NCBI GenBank assembly: GCA_018224485.1
Contig: JAGTVE010000150.1
Location: forward strand, 1 to 24,895
Length of the DNA stretch: 24,895 nucleotides
Direction: 5' to 3'
From: Thioalkalivibrio sp.
GTDB taxonomy: Bacteria; Pseudomonadota; Gammaproteobacteria; Ectothiorhodospirales; Ectothiorhodospiraceae
In this document: piece by piece, positions 13,470 through 22,028 of the stretch
How positions within the stretch are numbered: the first letter of the stretch is position 1
Layout of the letters: each line of letters opens with the position of its first letter
Position numbers and translations under genes: made by a program
The notes under the pieces: model-generated
Told to the model about the DNA's origin: nothing
The model's database searches: none
What the model saw: only the letters and a program-made list of their open reading frames with translations

Positions 13470-13486
13470 TGGGATACGCGACCCGC

Positions 13487-15739
13487 TCAGCCCTGCGCCT
13501 CAAGCCGGTCGACCTTCTGATAACCGCGCGGCAGCCTGTGCCCCCGGCGCCCCCGATCGGCCTCGTAGCCGACCCATTCGGACGGACCCATACCCTTGAA
13601 TCTGCGGCCCGAGTGAACGACCAGCGTACCGCCCTCGGGCAACACCGCCGCGGCCACCACCCGTTCCGTGCCGTCCTTCAGCCGAGCGGCGGGAATGCCG
13701 ATGATCTTGTTGCCCTTGCCACGTGCCATCTCGGGCAGTTCCACGGCGGGCACAATCAGCAGATAGCCCTCCGAGGTCACCAGCGCAAGACGGTCGCTCG
13801 CGGGATCCCGCACGTGCAGCGGCGGCAGCACGTCGGCACCCTTGGGCACGGTGAGCACGGTCTTCCCCGACTTCTGACGGCTGAAGAGGTCGCCGAGCCG
13901 CGCGATGAAGCCGTAGCCGTAATCCGTCGCCAGGAGCCATGTCTCTTCCGGCGGGCCCGAGGCCAGACCGACGAAGTGGCCGCCGTCCGCCGCCGCGACC
14001 CGGCCCGAGAGCGGCTCGCCCTGTCCGCGCGCCGAGGGCAGCGTGTGCGCGGGCAGCGTATAGGCGCGCCCGGTGGAGTCCAGGAAGGCCACCGGCTGAT
14101 TGCTGCGGCCCGCGAGCGCGGCCAGGAACCCGTCCCCGGCCTTGTAGTTCAGCCCCGTCGGATCGACCTCGTGACCCTTCGCGGCGCGCACCCAACCCAT
14201 CCTGGAGAGCACGATGGTCAGGGGCTCGGTTGGCACCAGCGCCGTCTCGTCGAGGGCCTGGGCGGCCGCACGCTCGACCAGCGGCGAACGGCGGTCGTCG
14301 CCGAACTTCTCGGCATCGGCACGGATCTCGTCCGCGACCAGGCGCTTGAGGCGCCGGTCCGAACCGAGGGTCTTCTCCAACTGCTCGCGCTCGGCGGCCA
14401 GTTCGTCCTGCTCGCCGCGGATCTTCATCTCCTCGAGCTTCGCGAGGTGGCGCAGCTTCAGTTCCAGGATCGCCTCGGCCTGGATGTCGGTGAGGCCAAA
14501 GCGCTCCATCAGTACCGGTTTGGGCTTGTCGTTCTCGCGGATGATGCGGATCACCTCGTCGATGTTGAGGTAGGCGATCAGCAGGCCCTCGAGCACGTGC
14601 AGCCGGGCCAGCACCTTGTCCAGGCGCCACTGCAGCCGCCGGCGTACCGTGTGCACGCGGAACCCGAGCCATTCCTCCAGCAGCGCCCGAAGATCCCGTA
14701 CCCGCGGCCGCCCGTCCAGACCGATCACGTTCATGTTGACCCGGTAGCTCTTCTCGAGGTCCGTGGTCGCAAACAGGTGCGCCATCAGCGCCTCGACGTC
14801 GATGCGCTGACTGCGCGGCGTGATCACCAGCCGGGTCGGATGCTCGTGGTCGGACTCGTCACGCAGGTCCTCCACCATCGGGAGCTTCTTCGCGTTGATC
14901 TGGGCCGCGATCTGTTCCAGGACGCGGGACCCGGAGGCCTGATATGGCAGCGCGGTGATCACGATGTCGCCGTTCTCCCGTTCGTAGCGAGCGCGGGCGC
15001 GCACCGAGCCGTGACCGTGCGCATAGACCCGCCGCAGCTCCTCACGCGGAGTGATGATCTCGGCCTCATTCGGGAAGTCCGGCCCCTGAACGTGCTCCAG
15101 CAGCTCGTCGAGCGACGCGCCCGGATGTTCCAGCAGATGCACACAGGCCGCCGCGACCTCGCGGAGGTTGTGTGGCAGGATATCGGTGGCCATTCCGACC
15201 GCGATGCCGGCCCCACCGTTCAACAGGACGTTGGGCAGGCGGGCCGGCAGCATCTTCGGCTCCTCGAGGGTGCCGTCGAAGTTGGGTACCCAGTCCACCG
15301 TGCCCTGGTCCAGCTCGGAGAGCAGCAGCTGGGCATAACGCGCCAGTCGCGACTCGGTGTAGCGCATCGCCGCAAAGCTCTTCGGGTCGTCGGTCGATCC
15401 CCAGTTGCCCTGCCCGTCCACGAAGGGATAGCGGTAGGAGAAGGGCTGGGCCATCAGCACCATGGCCTCGTAGCAGGCGCTGTCACCGTGCGGGTGGAAC
15501 TTGCCGAGTACGTCTCCCACCGTGCGCGCGGACTTCTTGTGCTTCGCGGTCGCCGAAAGTCCCAACTCGCTCATCGCGTAGATGATCCGGCGCTGGACCG
15601 GCTTCAGGCCATCACTGATGTGCGGCAGCGCCCGGTCGAGAATCACGTACATGGAATAGTCCAGGTACGCCTTCTCGGTGAAGTCCCTCAACGGGAGCTG
15701 CTCGGCATCCTGGAAATCGAGGGTCAGATTCTCGGGCAT
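13487..15739 (-). CDS. parC: DNA topoisomerase IV subunit A
   Basis: A 750-residue ParC, the DNA-cleaving subunit that with ParE decatenates daughter chromosomes. The N-terminal breakage-reunion domain shows LDYSMYVILDRALPHISDGLKPVQRR broken over residues 26-51, GKFHPHGDSACYEAM (79-93) and the catalytic tyrosine Tyr127 in AAMRYTESRL. The quinolone-sensitivity positions (Ser87 and Glu91, equivalent to E. coli Ser80 and Glu84) have the susceptible residues. A coiled-coil tower and a C-terminal beta-propeller region follow. The frame is open to 15910, but ATG 15739 gives the conserved start MPENLTLDFQ. The length matches ParC (about 750) and not GyrA (about 870). The gene is divergent from cardiolipin synthase. 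Confidence 0.96.
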   Translation of the reverse strand: MPENLTLDFQDAEQLPLRDFTEKAYLDYSMYVILDRALPHISDGLKPVQRRIIYAMSELGLSATAKHKKSARTVGDVLGKFHPHGDSACYEAMVLMAQPFSYRYPFVDGQGNWGSTDDPKSFAAMRYTESRLARYAQLLLSELDQGTVDWVPNFDGTLEEPKMLPARLPNVLLNGGAGIAVGMATDILPHNLREVAAACVHLLEHPGASLDELLEHVQGPDFPNEAEIITPREELRRVYAHGHGSVRARARYERENGDIVITALPYQASGSRVLEQIAAQINAKKLPMVEDLRDESDHEHPTRLVITPRSQRIDVEALMAHLFATTDLEKSYRVNMNVIGLDGRPRVRDLRALLEEWLGFRVHTVRRRLQWRLDKVLARLHVLEGLLIAYLNIDEVIRIIRENDKPKPVLMERFGLTDIQAEAILELKLRHLAKLEEMKIRGEQDELAAEREQLEKTLGSDRRLKRLVADEIRADAEKFGDDRRSPLVERAAAQALDETALVPTEPLTIVLSRMGWVRAAKGHEVDPTGLNYKAGDGFLAALAGRSNQPVAFLDSTGRAYTLPAHTLPSARGQGEPLSGRVAAADGGHFVGLASGPPEETWLLATDYGYGFIARLGDLFSRQKSGKTVLTVPKGADVLPPLHVRDPASDRLALVTSEGYLLIVPAVELPEMARGKGNKIIGIPAARLKDGTERVVAAAVLPEGGTLVVHSGRRFKGMGPSEWVGYEADRGRRGHRLPRGYQKVDRLEAQG

Positions 15740-15792
15740 TGCGTTGCCTGGTCTCTCAGTGCGTGGCGTGGCGCCTGTGCCGCAACAGCGGT

Positions 15793-15821
15793 TTGCCCGG
15801 CCCTCGGCGCCGCCGTACTGT
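15793..15821 (+). promoter_or_regulatory. Weak candidate promoter for cardiolipin synthase
   Basis: TTGCCC (15793-15798) and TACTGT (15816-15821) are 17 bases apart on the plus strand. The -10 is poor. Read on the other strand, the same spot gives TACAGT, so it might serve parC as well. Confidence 0.25.
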
Positions 15822-15881
15822 AGCCACTCTTGCGCGTGCATGCCATCGGCTGATGGCGGCGCCCGAAGGAGGACCCTGGAC

Positions 15882-17300
15882 TTGGAGACCAGCTGGATCA
15901 CCAGCGGCATTGCCGTGGCCGTGTTCCTCGTGGCCGTGGTCAGCGCGGTGCACGCGGTGCTGCAGCGGCGCGAGACCGGGACGGTGATCGCATGGGTCGG
16001 GCTGATCTTCCTGCTGCCACTGGCTGGCTCGGCGCTTTACTGGCTGTTCGGCATCAACCGCATCCAGCGCCGCGCCCGCGCCATGCGCGAGGGCCACGCC
16101 CCGTCGCCGCTGCCCAGCCCGAGTCTCGCGGTGGATCCCGAACTGAGCAAGCGCTGGCAGGGCCTGCTGGGCTCCGGCGACGCGCTCAGCCCCTTCACCG
16201 TCAGTGGCGGAAACCGGGTCACGCCGCTGTTCGACGGCGACCAGGCCTTCGAGTCGATGCTGGCGGCGATCGACGGCGCACAGCGGGGGATCGCGCTGGC
16301 GACCTACATCTTCGACACCGACCATATCGGACAGCTCTTCGCCGAACGGCTGCAAGCGGCAAACGAGCGCGGCGTGGAGGTCAGGGTGCTGATCGACGGC
16401 ATCGGCGCGCGCTACAGTCGGCGCAGCATGCTCGCACGTCTGCGCCGACTCGGAGTGCGCACGGCCGCGTTCCTGCCGGTGCATCTGCCGCGCAGCTTCG
16501 CCGCGTTCAATCTGCGCAACCATCGCAAGCTGCTGGTGGTGGACGGTACGACCGGTTTCACGGGAGGCATGAACATCCGACGGGGCCACTGCCTCACGGA
16601 CCCCGGGCGGCACCCTGTCCACGACCTGCATTTCCGGATCGACGGACCCGTGGTACAGCAGCTTCAGGCGGTCTTTGCGGAGGACTGGACCTTCACCACC
16701 GGCGAATCGCTTGACGGGCCTCCATGGTCAGTGGCCGGAAACCCCGCCGGCAGCTCTGCGTGCCGCGGCCTTCCGGACGGACCCGACGAGGACTTCGAGG
16801 TCCTGCGCTTCACGCTGCTCGCGGCCCTGGCGGAGGCCCGCGAGCAGGTCATCATCATCACCCCCTACTTTCTCCCCGATGTCGGCCTGCTGGCCGCATT
16901 GAAGACGGCGGCGTTGCGGGGCGTGCAGGTGGACCTGTTGCTGCCCGCACAAAGCAACCTGCGGCTGGTGGACTGGGCCGGCAATCCGCTGCACGCGGAA
17001 CTGGTGGAACGTGGCTGCCGGATCTGGCTGATGCCCCCACCGTTCAACCACAGCAAGCTGATGCTGGTCGACGGGTGCTGGGCGCTGTTCGGATCCGGGA
17101 ACTGGGATCCGCGCAGCCTGCGACTGAACTTCGAGTTCAACCTGGAGTGCTACGACGCCCATCTGGTCCACGACCTGACCGAATGGGCGAGCGGGCTGCG
17201 GCAGAGGTCCCGGCTACTGACGCTGGATGAAATCCGGCGCCGTCCGATCCTGCTGCGGCTGCGTGACGGCGCCGCGCGACTGCTGACCCCTTATCTCTGA
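15882..17300 (+). CDS. cls: Cardiolipin synthase (two PLD domains), TTG start
   Basis: A 472-residue membrane enzyme that joins two phosphatidylglycerols into cardiolipin. Two N-terminal TM segments (about 7-27 and 34-56) precede two phospholipase D domains. Each has an HKD motif: NHRKLLVVDGTTGFTGGMN (His214) and NHSKLMLVDGCWALFGSGN (His390). No ATG suits the N-terminus. The frame is open from 15678 but the upstream part lies over parC and is not protein-like. I place the start at TTG 15882, preceded by GGAGG at 9-base spacing, giving (M)ETSWITSGIAVAVFLV. The C-terminus ends RLLTPYL, as in ClsA-type enzymes. Two GGTGGGC hairpins separate it from the convergent cytochrome gene. Confidence 0.9.
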   Translation: METSWITSGIAVAVFLVAVVSAVHAVLQRRETGTVIAWVGLIFLLPLAGSALYWLFGINRIQRRARAMREGHAPSPLPSPSLAVDPELSKRWQGLLGSGDALSPFTVSGGNRVTPLFDGDQAFESMLAAIDGAQRGIALATYIFDTDHIGQLFAERLQAANERGVEVRVLIDGIGARYSRRSMLARLRRLGVRTAAFLPVHLPRSFAAFNLRNHRKLLVVDGTTGFTGGMNIRRGHCLTDPGRHPVHDLHFRIDGPVVQQLQAVFAEDWTFTTGESLDGPPWSVAGNPAGSSACRGLPDGPDEDFEVLRFTLLAALAEAREQVIIITPYFLPDVGLLAALKTAALRGVQVDLLLPAQSNLRLVDWAGNPLHAELVERGCRIWLMPPPFNHSKLMLVDGCWALFGSGNWDPRSLRLNFEFNLECYDAHLVHDLTEWASGLRQRSRLLTLDEIRRRPILLRLRDGAARLLTPYL

Positions 17301-17330
17301 ACCACCGACGCGGGCCGCCTTTCGGCGCAG

Positions 17331-17403
17331 GGTGGGCCAAGCGCAGCGGGCCCACCATCCTGGCCGTGGCGGTCTGTGGTGGGCACACTTCGTTTTGCCC
17401 ACC
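17331..17403. repeat. Two GGTGGGC...GCCCACC hairpin repeats between convergent genes
   Basis: Unit A (17331-17356) pairs GGTGGGCC with GGGCCCACC; unit B (17378-17403) pairs GGTGGGC with GCCCACC, with loop bases ACACTTCGTTTT. Short repeats with this head sequence are dispersed in many proteobacterial genomes. Here they lie between the 3' ends of cls and the cytochrome gene and could act as a two-way transcription stop. Confidence 0.55.
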
Positions 17404-17428
17404 CCACGGTCGTGAAATGGTATGCGCT

Positions 17429-17887
17429 TCAGGGTTCGGGTGTGTTGGCGTCGTAAACCAGCCAGGCCTCGTAGATGTCGTTCGGCCAATGACTCTGAAA
17501 CCAGGCAATCACCGCGTCGGTCTCGGGCGGGTTGAGCACATCCTCGAAGGCCGGCATGTTCCCCTGCTGCGGATCCGAGCCCTGGCGCACATGCTGCCGC
17601 AGCTGCCACAGCGGGTGGTGCCAGGCATGCGCGGTCCCGTTCAGCGGGGGTGGAGGCAAGCGACCGTCGGGCAACCGGCGGAACCATTCCTCCGCTCCTT
17701 CGGCCCTGTTGCCGTGACACGCCGCACAGTGCTCCGCGAACACGGGGCCGCCCCGCATCACCTGGTCAACCGTGTACCAGCGTCCCGTGTCCGCATCGCG
17801 ATGCGCGGCCTCGCGCGGCGGCTCCCCGCAGCCAACCAGGACGAATGCTGCGACGATCACCAGGGCAGACAGGATTCGCTGACGCAT
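17429..17887 (-). CDS. Lipoprotein c-type cytochrome, single heme
   Basis: A 152-residue protein starting MRQRILSALVIVAAFVLVGC, a lipoprotein signal with lipobox LVGC (Cys20), so probably anchored to the outer or inner membrane and facing the periplasm. One heme-binding motif CAACH (54-58) and a likely axial methionine (Met111 in GNMPAF) make it a class I cytochrome c. The region between is Trp/His-rich (AHAWHHPLWQL). It resembles small diheme/monoheme cytochromes described as c-type cytochrome lipoproteins; the redox partner is unknown. The frame opens at 17926, but ATG 17887 is chosen because GGAG lies 5 bases upstream and the lipobox is then correctly placed. Confidence 0.88.
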   Translation of the reverse strand: MRQRILSALVIVAAFVLVGCGEPPREAAHRDADTGRWYTVDQVMRGGPVFAEHCAACHGNRAEGAEEWFRRLPDGRLPPPPLNGTAHAWHHPLWQLRQHVRQGSDPQQGNMPAFEDVLNPPETDAVIAWFQSHWPNDIYEAWLVYDANTPEP

Positions 17888-18197
17888 CGGTACTCCAGCT
17901 TGGCTGACACATGACGCCTTGACCATACGGCGACCTGGAGCAAGCGGTCCAATTGGGTGCAGCGCGGAGGGGCGATCTGTTCACAAGGGGATGCCAAGAC
18001 GGGACCGGAGAGGCGAGGACATCGAAAATATTGGTTCCGCGGCCACGACCTTCGCTACACTCCACGGACGCATCAACACCGACCCCGACGTGCGTCAGCG
18101 TCCGTGACCGTTCTCGGGGTACCGTGCCGCACACCGACACAGCCCCGCGAAGAACGCGAAAAGCCGGGACAACAACCACCGCAAGGAGACCATACCG
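17888..18197. other. Divergent intergenic region with a 9-bp inverted repeat
   Basis: A 310-base gap between the cytochrome and LysM genes. CACGGACGC (18063-18071) and GCGTCCGTG (18098-18106) form a perfect 9-bp inverted repeat with a 26-base loop that also contains TGCGT, able to pair with ACGCA in the left arm as an alternative fold. TACACT (18056-18061) just upstream is a -10-like box with TTGGTT at long (19-base) spacing. The repeat would thus lie at the start of the LysM transcript or act as an operator. No gene is seen. Confidence 0.4.
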
Positions 18198-19676
18198 ATG
18201 ATCGATCCAGCCGGGAACAAAACTGAACGGGTCCGACGGCTCGGGCCAGTGACCGGAGCCGTCGCAGCAGGGGCCCTCCTGCTCGCAGTGGCAACCTACT
18301 CCCATGCACAGCAGGACAGCGTAGAGGTACAGGCCGACGAAGCCCGGGTAGAACTGCAGACCCTTAGCGATCAGTACAGCGATCTTCAGGCACGGCACGC
18401 GGCACTGGAGGCCGAGGTCACCAGGCTGAACACGCAGTTCGAGGCCATGGAGACCGAACTGGCCGAGGTCCGGTCCGAGCGGCAGGCACTGCAGAACGAA
18501 CTCGCCGAGGCCGAGGGCGCCAGGGACAGCCTCGAGGCCGAACTGGCGAGCGCACGCTCCGAACAGGCGGACCTCGGCGAGCAGCGCGCGCTGCTCCGTG
18601 CCCGGGTCACCGAGCTCGAGGGAGCGCTTGAAAGCCTTGAGGCCGAGCTGGTCGAGGCCGGGGCCGAGACGGAAGCCGTGCAGAACGATCTGACCGAGGT
18701 CGAGGGCGCAAGGGACATCCTTGAGGCGGAACTCGCGACCGCACGCTCGGAGCAGGCGGACCTTGGTGAACAGCGTGCCCTGCTCCGTGCCCGGGTCACC
18801 GAGCTGGAACAACAGGTGGACGCGACCGAGGCCAGGCTCTCCACGGTCCAGACCGATGCGGCCGAGAGGACCGACCAGATCGCGGCGCTGGAGGCCGACA
18901 AGACCAGCCTCCAGGCAGAACTCGAGACCGCACAGGCGGCCACCGAGGCCGCACGGCAGGAGGTCTCCGAACAGGCCGAGCGCATCGCCAGCCTCGAGGC
19001 CGACACCACCAGCCTGCAGGCAGAACTCGAGACGGCACAGGCGGCCACTGAGACCGCACGGCAGGAGGTCTCCGACCAGGCCGAGCGCATCGCCAGCCTC
19101 GAGGCCGACAAGTCGGCGCTGCAGGCGGATGTGGAGAGTGCGCAGGCCGACACCGCAACCGTTCGCGAAGAAGCGGCCGAGGCCCTTGCAGCCAGTCAGA
19201 GCGAGGTGGCCAGTCTGCAGGCCACGCTGGCATCCACCCAGGCCGAGCTGGCCCGGGTAAACAACGAGAAAGACGAGCTCCGGGCAACCGCGGAACGCGA
19301 GCTCGCTGCGCTGCGCGCGGTTCTCCCGCCGGAGGAAGGCGGATCGCTTGACGCCGGATCCGCCCGCGCGGCCGCCGCCGAGCCTGCAGAGACACTGCGC
19401 GAGGCGCACCGGGCGATGCGCCGGAGCGGGGCGGATCGCGAGGCACTGGAGGCAACGATCGAACAGGCGGCATCGGAGATGCAACGCGCACAGTCGCTGG
19501 TCAGCCGCACCGAGGGCGGAACGCTCTACCAGGTCGGCGAGGGCGAGACCCTGAGCAGCATTGCGGCCCGCTTCTATAGCGAGGGCAATGCCTGGCCGCG
19601 GATCTACCAGGCCAACCAGCATGTGCTCGAGAACCCGGACCAGGTCTGGCCGGGTACCACGCTGATCCTGCCCTGA
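18198..19676 (+). CDS. Exported long coiled-coil protein with C-terminal LysM domain
   Basis: A 492-residue protein. A signal or anchor segment (about 17-37, ending ATYSHA) is followed by about 335 residues of Glu/Ala/Leu-rich coiled coil and a C-terminal LysM domain (about 440-492: YQVGEGETLSSIAARFYSEGN...YQANQHVLENPD..WPGTTLILP). LysM binds peptidoglycan, so the protein probably links the cell wall to a long periplasmic rod. The coiled coil contains two tandem duplications: a 63-residue unit repeated twice (GARDSLEAELASARSEQADL and GARDILEAELATARSEQADL) and a 35-residue unit repeated about three times (IASLEAD..SLQAELETAQAA). Both unit lengths are multiples of seven, so the heptad register is kept. 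The start has AAGGAGA at 8-base spacing. The exact partner is unknown. Confidence 0.88.
   Translation: MIDPAGNKTERVRRLGPVTGAVAAGALLLAVATYSHAQQDSVEVQADEARVELQTLSDQYSDLQARHAALEAEVTRLNTQFEAMETELAEVRSERQALQNELAEAEGARDSLEAELASARSEQADLGEQRALLRARVTELEGALESLEAELVEAGAETEAVQNDLTEVEGARDILEAELATARSEQADLGEQRALLRARVTELEQQVDATEARLSTVQTDAAERTDQIAALEADKTSLQAELETAQAATEAARQEVSEQAERIASLEADTTSLQAELETAQAATETARQEVSDQAERIASLEADKSALQADVESAQADTATVREEAAEALAASQSEVASLQATLASTQAELARVNNEKDELRATAERELAALRAVLPPEEGGSLDAGSARAAAAEPAETLREAHRAMRRSGADREALEATIEQAASEMQRAQSLVSRTEGGTLYQVGEGETLSSIAARFYSEGNAWPRIYQANQHVLENPDQVWPGTTLILP
18513..18809 (+). repeat. Tandem 189-bp coding duplication in the LysM protein
   Basis: The best-conserved 108 bases of each unit are 18513-18620 and 18702-18809, offset 189 bases (63 codons, nine heptads). 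The encoded segments, from EGARD to RARVTELE, differ at only two or three residues, while third-codon positions have diverged, so the duplication is not very recent and the protein sequence is under selection. Confidence 0.8.
18879..19193 (+). repeat. Three tandem 105-bp coding repeats in the LysM protein
   Basis: Units at 18879-18983, 18984-19088 and 19089-19193 each encode 35 residues (five heptads) beginning IA(A/S)LEAD. The first two are nearly identical in protein and DNA; the third has drifted. Confidence 0.8.
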
Positions 19677-19686
19677 ATCCGGGTGT

Positions 19687-19712
19687 CCCCGGCGCGCCAC
19701 GCCGCGCCGGGG
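19687..19712. terminator. GC-only hairpin between convergent LysM and lptG genes
   Basis: CCCCGGCGCG (19687-19696) pairs perfectly with CGCGCCGGGG (19703-19712) around a 6-base loop. No T-run follows on either side. It lies 11 bases after the LysM gene stop and may serve both convergent genes. Confidence 0.5.
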
Positions 19713-19728
19713 GCCACTCGTGGGCCAC

Positions 19729-20796
19729 TCAGACCCTGGTCCGGCTCAGCGCGACCACGGCAATCGCCAGAAACAGCCACAACGGTGCACTGGCTGCAAG
19801 CCAGGGGGGCAGGTTGTAGACCATGCCCATGTGCGTCATTACGCGCATCACCAGGACGAAGCTGATGCCGAGCACCACGCCGATGAACAGTCGGCGCCCC
19901 GCTCCCCCCTCGCGTTGACTACCGAACAGGAACGGGATTGCCAGCAGCAGCATCACCCAGGTGCTCGCCGGCATGGTCAGGCGCTGCCAGAACGCCACCT
20001 CGTAGGCCCCCGAATCCAGGCGGTTCTCGCGGAGGTAGCTGATGTAGGCCAGCAGGTCGAGGGCCGCCATCTGGCGTGGTTCGACGACCAGCACGCCCAG
20101 GTACTCCGGTGACAGGAGCCGTTCGGCCCGCTCCTCGTCCACCGTCTCCGCCTGAACGCCGGCATTCGACAGCCGAGAGCGCCGGACCCCGGAGAGAATC
20201 CAGGCACCATCCTCGAAGCTGGCTTGTCGGGCCTCGGTGATCGTGGTGACCTGGCCATCCGGACCGATTTCGATGACCCGGATGTCCGCCAGACGGTCAC
20301 CGGGCAGGACCGCATCCGCATGCACGATCCGGTTGCCGTCCCGGGCCCAGAGCCCGATGCGGCTGACGCTCAGCCGCTCGTCGAAGGCAAAGGTCTTCAG
20401 ATTCTGTCCGCGGGCCTCGGCGCCCGGCGCCACGAGTTCACCCAGCGCGACCATGCCAAGCACCACGATCAACCCGCCCTGAAGCACCCAGAAGACCAGC
20501 CGCCCGAGTGTCACCCCGGCCGAGCGCATCGCCGTCAGCTCGCTGTTGGCCGCGAGGTTTCCCAGCCAGAGCAGACCGCCCAGCAGGGCCGCCGTGGGCA
20601 CCATCTCGTAGATTCGTCGCGGCAGCGTCAGCAGCACGTAGGCGGCGGCCTCCCAGATCCCGTAACCGCCGCGACCGACATCGCCGAGTTCCGCGATCAT
20701 CGCGAACACCACGTCGAGCGCGACCAGCAGCAGCAGGGCCAGCAGCGTGCCGGCCAGCACGTGGGCGATCACATAGCGGCCAAGGACCGTCGTCAT
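19729..20796 (-). CDS. lptG: LPS export permease LptG
   Basis: A 355-residue YjgP/YjgQ-family permease. With LptF it forms the membrane part of the LptB2FG transporter that extracts lipopolysaccharide from the inner membrane and passes it to LptC. Three N-terminal TM segments (about 12-34, 58-80, 96-118) precede a periplasmic beta-jellyroll region (about 120-255), followed by three TM segments (about 270-350). NSELTAMRSAGVTLGRL is the cytoplasmic coupling segment contacting LptB. The frame extends to 21087, but ATG 20796 overlaps the lptF stop by 4 bases and gives the normal N-terminus MTTVLGRYV. This is the downstream gene of the pair. Confidence 0.94.
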   Translation of the reverse strand: MTTVLGRYVIAHVLAGTLLALLLLVALDVVFAMIAELGDVGRGGYGIWEAAAYVLLTLPRRIYEMVPTAALLGGLLWLGNLAANSELTAMRSAGVTLGRLVFWVLQGGLIVVLGMVALGELVAPGAEARGQNLKTFAFDERLSVSRIGLWARDGNRIVHADAVLPGDRLADIRVIEIGPDGQVTTITEARQASFEDGAWILSGVRRSRLSNAGVQAETVDEERAERLLSPEYLGVLVVEPRQMAALDLLAYISYLRENRLDSGAYEVAFWQRLTMPASTWVMLLLAIPFLFGSQREGGAGRRLFIGVVLGISFVLVMRVMTHMGMVYNLPPWLAASAPLWLFLAIAVVALSRTRV

Positions 20797-21893
20797 GCCG
20801 GGCGCCTCGCGAGCGAGTGCATCATGCCGTTCCACATCCCGCTGCGCCAGGACAGCATCAGCCAGACGGACAGGGGTATCAGGTGCGCCCACCACAGCCC
20901 GAGCCAGCCCGGCAGTTGTCCGGCCTCCAGCCACGACTTGCCCATGACCAGAAAGTTGGCGTAGACCACGTAGACCAGGATGGCGAGCGGCAGGCGTGCA
21001 TAACGACCGCTGCGCGGCGGTGCGAGTCCGAGCGGCAGAGCGATCAGCCCGAGCATCAGGACCGACACCGGCAGGGCCAGCCGCCATTCGATCTCCGCCC
21101 GGTAGCGCGGGCGATCCCGCATCTCCCAGAGTTCCGCGAACGGCAGCGCATCGAGGCTGCGCCGGGGCTGCACCAGATCCGGGTCCGGCACCGCCATGCG
21201 GGCCTGGTCGAAGGAGAGCAGCTGAAACGCAGCCGCTCCCGGGGCCCCCACATAACGGTACCCATCCTCCAGCACCAGGTAGCGGGCCTCTGCAGTGACG
21301 TCCGCGATGGCACGCGCCGCGACCGTGACCTCGGCCGTGCCATCACGGTCGTCGAAGATGAATACATTCAGCAGTGCCTCGCGATCGGCGCTCAGCCGCT
21401 CGGCAAAGAAGACCTGATCGCCCACGCGCGAGCGCAGAAAGCGTCCCGGCGTGATGCCGACCAGGTCGGAACGCCGGTCCGCCTGGTCGCGCAGCTCGTC
21501 CACCAGCAGTTCCACGCGCGGTACCGCGTAGGACATCAGGAACAGCAGGACCAGCGCGGAGGGGACCGCGACCAGGAAGATGGCCCGGTAGATCCGGGCG
21601 AAGGAGACGCCCCCGGCCTGCATCGCGACCAGCTCGCTGTCCCGCTGCAGGCGGCCCAGCACCAGCAGGAAGGCAAGGAACAGGGCAACGGGCCAGAACA
21701 GGATCAGCCCCTTGAAGGAACCGAAGGCGACCAGGGTTGGCAACACATCGAGTGGCAGACGGCCCTCGGCGATGTCGCCCAGCGTGCGGCCGAGCACGCC
21801 GCCGATGATCACCAGCAGCAGGACCGCAGTGACCGCGGCCTGGTTCACCACGAAGTCCCGCGCCAGGAAACGCTCGATGATTCCGATGCGCAT
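20793..21893 (-). CDS. lptF: LPS export permease LptF
   Basis: A 366-residue partner of LptG with the same topology: three N-terminal TM segments, a periplasmic domain (about 120-265) and three C-terminal TM segments. The coupling segment is RDSELVAMQAGGVSFARIYRAI. ATG 21893 gives MRIGIIERFLARDFV, the usual LptF start; an in-frame GTG eight codons upstream (21917) is rejected. The ribosome-binding region lies inside one arm of a 9-bp hairpin (21899-21928) ending 5 bases before the ATG, so expression may be limited at translation. It is divergent from pepA, the standard gammaproteobacterial arrangement. Confidence 0.94.
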   Translation of the reverse strand: MRIGIIERFLARDFVVNQAAVTAVLLLVIIGGVLGRTLGDIAEGRLPLDVLPTLVAFGSFKGLILFWPVALFLAFLLVLGRLQRDSELVAMQAGGVSFARIYRAIFLVAVPSALVLLFLMSYAVPRVELLVDELRDQADRRSDLVGITPGRFLRSRVGDQVFFAERLSADREALLNVFIFDDRDGTAEVTVAARAIADVTAEARYLVLEDGYRYVGAPGAAAFQLLSFDQARMAVPDPDLVQPRRSLDALPFAELWEMRDRPRYRAEIEWRLALPVSVLMLGLIALPLGLAPPRSGRYARLPLAILVYVVYANFLVMGKSWLEAGQLPGWLGLWWAHLIPLSVWLMLSWRSGMWNGMMHSLARRPA

Positions 21894-21898
21894 CACGC

Positions 21899-21928
21899 GA
21901 TCACCCGGCGGGCACACCGCGGGTGATC
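21899..21928 (-). promoter_or_regulatory. Hairpin covering the ribosome-binding region of lptF
   Basis: On the minus strand GATCACCCG (21928-21920), 12 loop bases and CGGGTGATC (21907-21899) form a perfect 9-bp stem; GCGTG and the lptF ATG follow. The only Shine-Dalgarno-like bases (GGGTGA) are in the 3' arm. The same repeat could alternatively be a protein-binding operator. Confidence 0.5.
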
Positions 21929-22028
21929 CGTCCTCCGAAACCGGACTGTCTGAGCCGCCTTGATTGCCGCGCTGCGCACACTGCTAAGATTAACTCCCAA
22001 TTCCCGTTCCGTCCCGCGAGGTTTCCGG

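Noticed and set aside
13463..15823. A 786-codon open frame antisense to parC
   Set aside because: Shadow of a GC-rich conserved gene; the translation shows no family motif.
17766..19700. A 644-codon open frame antisense to the LysM gene
   Set aside because: It mirrors the repetitive Glu/Ala/Leu codons of the real coiled coil; the product is a Gly/Leu-rich low-complexity string crossing the promoter gap and the cytochrome gene.
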